Shown one piece after another: positions 60,101 to 64,000 of a stretch of 64,000 bases of DNA (position 1 is its first letter; the number at the start of each line of letters is the position of its first letter). Under the pieces are notes generated by a model. That model was not told the DNA's origin and ran no database searches. It saw only the letters and a program-made list of their open reading frames with translations. Made by a program: the position numbers and the translations under genes. The stretch is taken from the NCBI RefSeq assembly GCF_040807025.1, contig NC_090951.1:1550001-1614000 (forward strand), given 5' to 3'. This DNA is from Struthio camelus (Eukaryota > Chordata > Aves > Struthioniformes > Struthionidae).

Positions 60101-61924
60101 ATTCAGAACCATTGCTGGTAACAGTATGTGTCAGCCCTGATAACCTAGCTTCTAGTCCTGCACCTGCTTCTACCCTCTCCAGGGGCAGGAGGAAAATGGC
60201 ATGAGATACAGGTCTGGGGAAAGCTACCACTTACTTTGTCAGAAGACAGTGAAATACAGTATTTTGGCTTCTGTGTGCCTGCTCAGATTAACTCTGCACA
60301 GGTGCAGAGTTTGGGCACCTACTTAACAAGGTGTTAAATCCACAGTCTTTTGAATTCAGTCAATCCTTAAAAGGTTTATACAGTTGAATGCATTTCTTCA
60401 ACCTGTGTTATAAGCTTTGATTGATAGATGTTAACTCTGTAGCTAAAATCAACTGAATTTCAAGTAACTGCTTAAAGTGCCTTTAGAATGGGATAAAATT
60501 AAATGGCACTACATGGAATCATTTTTATAACGGTTACATGCTTTTTCCCTGTCCGAGATGATGAAAAAGACTTTGAATTCAGAGCGTGCTGAAGAACCAA
60601 AATGCCCAGCAGCTCCTGAGTCTGCAAATGGGGCAAGGGATCCGGCAGCAGCTCTTGAGCCTTCAAAAAGCGGAAAGGACCCAGCAGGAGCTCCCAAGCC
60701 TGAAGAAAGAGCAAAGGATGTGGTGGGAGCTCCCGAGCCTGTAGAAAGGACAGAGGAGCGAGCAGGAGCTTCTAAGCTTATAGAAGCAGCAGCTAATATC
60801 TCAGAAGAATCTCAAGAGCCTATGGAAATATCTAAACAACCAGCAGCAGCAGCTCCAGGACCTACGGAAGTGTCTTCCAAGAACTTGGAAAGGTGGGCAG
60901 AGAAATCTGGCCCTGTGTTACAGAGGAAATTTGGCAGTGGTTCTCTTTTGAAGGGTAGTTTGCTCTGTCCAGGCAACTCAACTTTCCTGAATGCTAGCCC
61001 AAGCAGGTCTTCCCAAGCAAGCTGCTAAAGGCTATTTTAAGATTTCTGTCTAGGTCAGAGTTAAAATGTTAAGTTGTGTTTTGGTTTTTTTTTGTTTGTT
61101 TGTTTTGTTTTTCCTGAAGATACAAGGTGCTTTTAGAACCCAGGAAGCAAAGGCAGTTGATGACAGATCTGCTTTTATGGAACAGTGTTTGGTGTCTGTG
61201 TGGTTGAGAAGACTCAGGTTTATGCCAGGGTCTGTGGCTTATCAGCCCATTAGTCAAGAATAGGAGAAGGATGCCTGGATGCTGTCTCTAGCAGGTAGCA
61301 TTGGCATCTCGGGCAGAGAGCAGGTTGCCAGTAGTGCTGGCCAAGTGGTGCCTTTGCACTGTTTTAGAAGGAGGGCAGGCTGAAGGGTTGGGAAGGTCCT
61401 CTTTGATAGATCTTGCACCCTGGGGTCATAGTGAATTGTTGAGGGTCACAGCATAGGGGAAACCCCTGACTTCAGTGAAGCGGAGCTACCTTGGTAAAGT
61501 CTTTACAACCTCCTTAGTTTTGTTTATTTTGTAGGCAGCCCTCTGGAACTGTAACCACGTATGGGATTTCTGTTCTGAGAGAAGCTTTCAAGATCCTGTC
61601 GGACTCCCAGGATTCTGATGCGCTCTTCACCAAACTGGATGAAACAGACATTTCTTTCCCCAAGCAACTATCTCCTTCTGTATCCCACAGAACCAAGAGA
61701 CGGAAAGAAGTGGAGAATCAAGATTGTGAGATCTCAGAGCCTCCTGAAATACCCCATAAGGGCAAACGCTTGTTGACCATAAGCAAACTGGTCATGGAGC
61801 AGGACAGCCAGTGCAGCGAGTTGAGTGAGAGCCCAGACTCTTCCCAGGAGCCAGTTGTATCTTCTGCTTCCAGACCTTCTGTTCAGAAATCACATGACCA
61901 GCCTGTATCTACTAAAAATCCCAA
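56960..61924 (+). CDS. TERF2: TERF2, telomeric repeat-binding factor 2 (TRF2), seven 5' exons; 3' end outside window
   Basis: Exons 56,960-57,140, 57,747-57,842, 58,453-58,583, 59,243-59,329, 59,977-60,123, 60,558-60,892 and 61,535-61,924 join in one frame for 455 codons plus two bases. TRF2 is the shelterin subunit that binds double-stranded TTAGGG repeats as a dimer, promotes t-loops, blocks ATM signalling and end joining, and recruits RAP1 and TIN2. Here the order is a short basic N-terminus (about residues 1-26), the TRFH dimerisation domain (about 27-228), a long repeat-rich hinge, a RAP1-binding segment ([20 protein letters not shown] region), a basic NLS (KRRK) and a TIN2-binding segment ([13 protein letters not shown]). 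The Myb/SANT DNA-binding exons are not visible before 64,000. Divergent from CYB5B, as in mammals. Confidence 0.96.
57141..57746 (+). repeat. TERF2: TERF2 intron 1: 45-bp G-rich minisatellite
   Basis: TCTTGG recurs at 57,301, 57,346, 57,391, 57,436, 57,481 and 57,526, exactly 45 bp apart. The unit holds GAGACCGGGGCTGGGCTC and TTGGGGGGAGGAGGGGGAG, and diverged copies extend to about 57,690. The whole intron is G-rich on the transcribed gene's coding strand. Because 45 is a multiple of three, a Gly-rich frame stays open, out of frame with exon 1. Confidence 0.95.
57747..57842 (+). CDS. TERF2: TERF2 exon 2
   Basis: After CTGTCCCGCAG the frame reads [20 protein letters not shown] then [11 protein letters not shown], nearly identical to the vertebrate TRFH core. 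It ends CTAG|GTGGGT, phase 1. Confidence 0.97.
   Translation, partial: RCLCGPWRRSLWWPSCCASCSFSRALRRART
58453..58583 (+). CDS. TERF2: TERF2 exon 3
   Basis: After CCTTTTGTAG the frame reads (D)[18 protein letters not shown] then [10 protein letters not shown] and ending KMVKEA, the middle TRFH helices. Donor GCT|GTAAGA, phase 0. Confidence 0.97.
59243..59329 (+). CDS. TERF2: TERF2 exon 4
   Basis: 29 codons, [20 protein letters not shown] then HMGKDHSSQ, between TTCTTCTGTAG and GTGAGT. This matches the [19 protein letters not shown] segment of TRF2 and is phase 0 on both sides. Confidence 0.97.
59977..60123 (+). CDS. TERF2: TERF2 exon 5
   Basis: 49 codons from [20 protein letters not shown] and TNFSYKSFQ to DDSEPLLVT, bounded by TCTTGCCTAG and GTATGT. 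It completes the TRFH domain, including the region containing the Phe of NFSY that in mammals forms the docking surface for TRFH-binding peptides. Confidence 0.97.
60558..60892 (+). CDS. TERF2: TERF2 exon 6 (expanded hinge)
   Basis: After TGTCCGAG the frame reads [14 protein letters not shown], aligning with MAKKALKSES that starts the human hinge, then a Pro/Ala/Glu-rich linker ending SSKNLE and AG|GTGGGC (phase 2). The linker contains seven consecutive 13-residue units, the first four or five clearly related at DNA level. The exon encodes about 112 residues, whereas the mammalian segment is about 40. The acceptor AG is preceded by CCGAG, weaker than its neighbours, but the frame and homology on both sides fix it. 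Confidence 0.92.
60603..60875 (+). repeat. TERF2: 39-bp tandem repeats inside TERF2 exon 6
   Basis: Units start at 60,603, 60,642, 60,681, 60,720 and 60,759, with two more degenerate ones at 60,798 and 60,837. The shared core is GGAGCTCCCGAGCCT or close variants followed by an A/G-rich half. Each unit encodes 13 residues of the type [13 protein letters not shown] or [13 protein letters not shown]. Confidence 0.85.
61535..61924 (+). CDS. TERF2: TERF2 exon 7 (RAP1- and TIN2-binding segments)
   Basis: After TATTTTGTAG the frame reads [20 protein letters not shown] then [20 protein letters not shown], the RAP1-binding helix region. It continues with [10 protein letters not shown] (nuclear-localisation type) and [15 protein letters not shown], the TIN2-binding motif, and ends KNPK with donor CCCAA|GTATGA (phase 2), at the same position as the human NPK|VPKGKW junction. 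The frame reads on into the intron, so the exon end is set by homology and the donor. Confidence 0.93.
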
Positions 61925-64000
61925 GTATGAAGCCCATCTCTTGTGGTATATTCTAATCTGTGCCCAGTATTTTGACTTAGAGCTGACGTCAGTAGAGCGA
62001 ACAACAAAAACCTTTTATCTTTAATTCAAGATGAGAATATTGACCATCCTAGTCTTCTAGCGTATGTGGAACTGGATGAAGTAAATGCTCTGTCTGTGTA
62101 GTTAACTGTTTGGTAAATAGTAATGGAGATGAGAAAATGATCCTGCTTCAACTTGCTCTGAGTCGGAGTTATTGTGATTAGTGTTGGTAGGTGATTCCAA
62201 CATGCGTATCACAGGTAATGCATGTTTCTGTACAGGTTACAGTTAGTAATGCTGCAGTTGGAGAGAGTTTGTAGGCACGTCTTGTGGAACAGCTTAGAGT
62301 AACTTCCATGTAAAAATACTCAATATAACTTTTAACTTTCCTAAGCTCTTTTTTTCCTCTTCCTCCCTAAAACCTATCTTGGTTAAGAAACTTTTACTTG
62401 TGGCTTTCTGGCTGTGTTTCTTGCATATGAGTTTTATCACTTAGTATGGTCATTTCAGCTGCAAGGTAAAGGAGGTAGGATTATGTATGCAGGAAATCCC
62501 TTTTTTTATTTTTTATTTAAAAAAAAAAAAAAGCGCCTCTTCCCTCCTGCCTCCCTGCCAAAACAACAAAGTAAGCTTATTGACAGAAGCCTAAAACTAA
62601 CACGGATATGAGACTTAAATCATGAGTGTTCCCTTCTGCAGGTCTTAAGAGTGTAGCGAAGCTTCCTTCCTGAAGTATCTTTGAGTTATTCTTCATTTGC
62701 TTAGTCAAGATGCATAGCAGCAAGCAATAATGATGCTTTGGATCCACAGGAGCAAAACTAGGAGCGTTGTTTGCTGAGGACAGCTCGATGTGTTTGGAAA
62801 ATGTAAATAAAACCCAAGTTCCCTTGGGTTTCTGCCTTATCATTGAGCTACGTAAAGCTTGGGGTTTGAAGGGAGGTTGTTAAAGATCTCGGTATGCTGT
62901 GTGTAGCTTGGCTTCTTTGAAGATGGGTTGTATCTCTGAAGCACAGGACAGCGGCTGCAAGTGCAGATGGGATGCAGTGTGGAGTGCGTTGGCGTGTATT
63001 GGTGAAATTGCTTGGATACCTCACTGGTGCGTCTTGTTCAGGGGTAAGCTAATTGTCAGATATTAAACTGAGAAAGGATGTTTTTCCTGTATAGTCTGCT
63101 TCCTTGGGCCATCTGGGAATTTTAATTTATAGCTATCCTATGATGTCAAGGACTTAAGAGTGGTGATGCTGTTCTTAGGATGTCTCTTCAGTTTATTTTG
63201 AAGGTGCTGGGGAACATTTTGAGTATCGACAGATGTTCTGTGAACTCTTCTGGACTAGAGCATTGTATGGTTGTCTGTACTAGGAAGGGAATAGACTCAG
63301 TAGCTCAGGTGATGCCTTCCTATCCTATGCTGCATGCATAAAACAAGGGTTAGTGCCAGGTCAGGAGGGAACCTGGAATGGGGCTGAAGTGACAAGTCTT
63401 ACACTGGCTTGAGCAGTTTTCAAGTGTCAGGCTTGGCAGCTGTATGGAATGCTTTCCAGTTCACCTGGAAACTGATTTATTATCAGGGCTTCTTGTGTGG
63501 TTATTTTAAAGGCTACAACGAGAAACGTAAGCCCTCTCGATAGTGATGGTTGCTGGTGATAGACATCTTTCTGGAAAGCTTTGACTGATCATGTGCTTCT
63601 CTGCTGATGACTTGTTCTTGAATGTTTATATGCAAGAAAGAGGAGCTAAAAAGTGCAGCTTCCTAAGTAAGAATAGAGAGCAGTTATTTGCCTGCAATCA
63701 TAAGTGGTTTCAGGTATAGCGTATATGGTAGGCACAGGCAAATCTTTTAAGGTATGTTAAACGCACCTAATTTCATCTCCCTGGATTGTGCTTGAGTGCT
63801 GGAAGCAAGCGATGGCATTAGGGTGCTTGATTAAGGTGCTCAGTGAGATGCCTCTGTAGCTCAGTTGACCACAGTAGTGTTAGTAGTGAAATGGTAAGAA
63901 TTAAATGCTTCTTGAGAATACTAAGGGCTTCTGCCCTGAACTGTTGTCGAGTTTGTGCCATAGACAAAGGCCAGAGAAGTCTAGCTAATTGTATGTGTTT
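61925..64000 (+). other. TERF2: TERF2 intron 7 (partial)
   Basis: From the exon 7 donor to the window end I see no exon encoding the PKGKW segment or the Myb/SANT signature (KWTVEESEWVK, VNRTAVMIKDRW). The sequence is AT-rich intron with A/T runs near 62,500. The missing exons should lie downstream. Confidence 0.75.

Larger units (their letters stand above)
57843..61534 (+). other. TERF2: TERF2 introns 2-6
   Basis: Introns are 57,843-58,452, 58,584-59,242, 59,330-59,976, 60,124-60,557 and 60,893-61,534, all 430-660 bp with GT-AG ends. They contain only T-rich acceptor tracts and chance ORFs. Confidence 0.9.

Noticed and set aside
61925-64000. Search for TERF2 exons encoding the Myb/SANT domain
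   Set aside because: No frame with the expected KWTVEESEWVK or VNRTAVMIKDRW pattern was found.
1-64000. tRNA genes, rRNA, CRISPR arrays, prokaryotic operons or phage
   Set aside because: No supporting motif; the DNA is clearly vertebrate nuclear sequence.

Overview
This is vertebrate nuclear DNA, most likely from a bird (certainly a sauropsid). The evidence is spliced genes with GT-AG introns, CpG-island promoters, few intact mobile elements, a decayed CR1-type reverse-transcriptase relic, and compact introns around three genes whose order matches human chromosome 16q22 (TERF2 - CYB5B - NFAT5). It is not a prokaryotic accessory region. Almost every long ORF outside the exons is chance open frame in GC-rich or low-complexity DNA.

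Layout. 1-18,778 is the 5' part of NFAT5 intron 1 (minus strand). It is AT-rich and non-coding, with a MIR-like SINE relic and a 143-bp near-identical local duplication. 18,779-18,851 is NFAT5 coding exon 1, inside a large CpG island (about 18,330-19,780) with NRF1-like palindromes. 19,900-37,500 is intergenic: a decayed retrotransposon relic near 21.1 kb, an orphan CpG-rich segment near 29.7-30.1 kb, a CR1 relic near 35.5 kb, and an unexplained 59-codon candidate exon near 36.4 kb. 37,509-50,249 is the complete coding sequence of CYB5B on the minus strand (5 exons, 144 aa). 50,250-56,340 is the divergent CYB5B/TERF2 intergenic region, with a 1.2-kb L2/CR1-clade LINE relic. 56,340-61,924 is the TERF2 promoter and its first seven exons on the plus strand (455 complete codons). 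The C-terminal Myb/SANT exons are not visible and should lie beyond the window.

The three genes are neighbours, not a pathway. NFAT5 encodes the osmotic-stress Rel-family transcription factor. CYB5B encodes the tail-anchored outer-mitochondrial-membrane cytochrome b5. TERF2 encodes the shelterin protein TRF2. CYB5B and TERF2 are divergently transcribed, as in mammals. The most interesting features cluster at TERF2: 13-residue (39-bp) tandem repeats expand the hinge, the N-terminal basic domain is very short, a 45-bp G-rich minisatellite fills intron 1, a 66-bp GC-rich minisatellite lies just upstream, and CTCF and ZNF143 consensus sites lie about 80 bp apart in the promoter.
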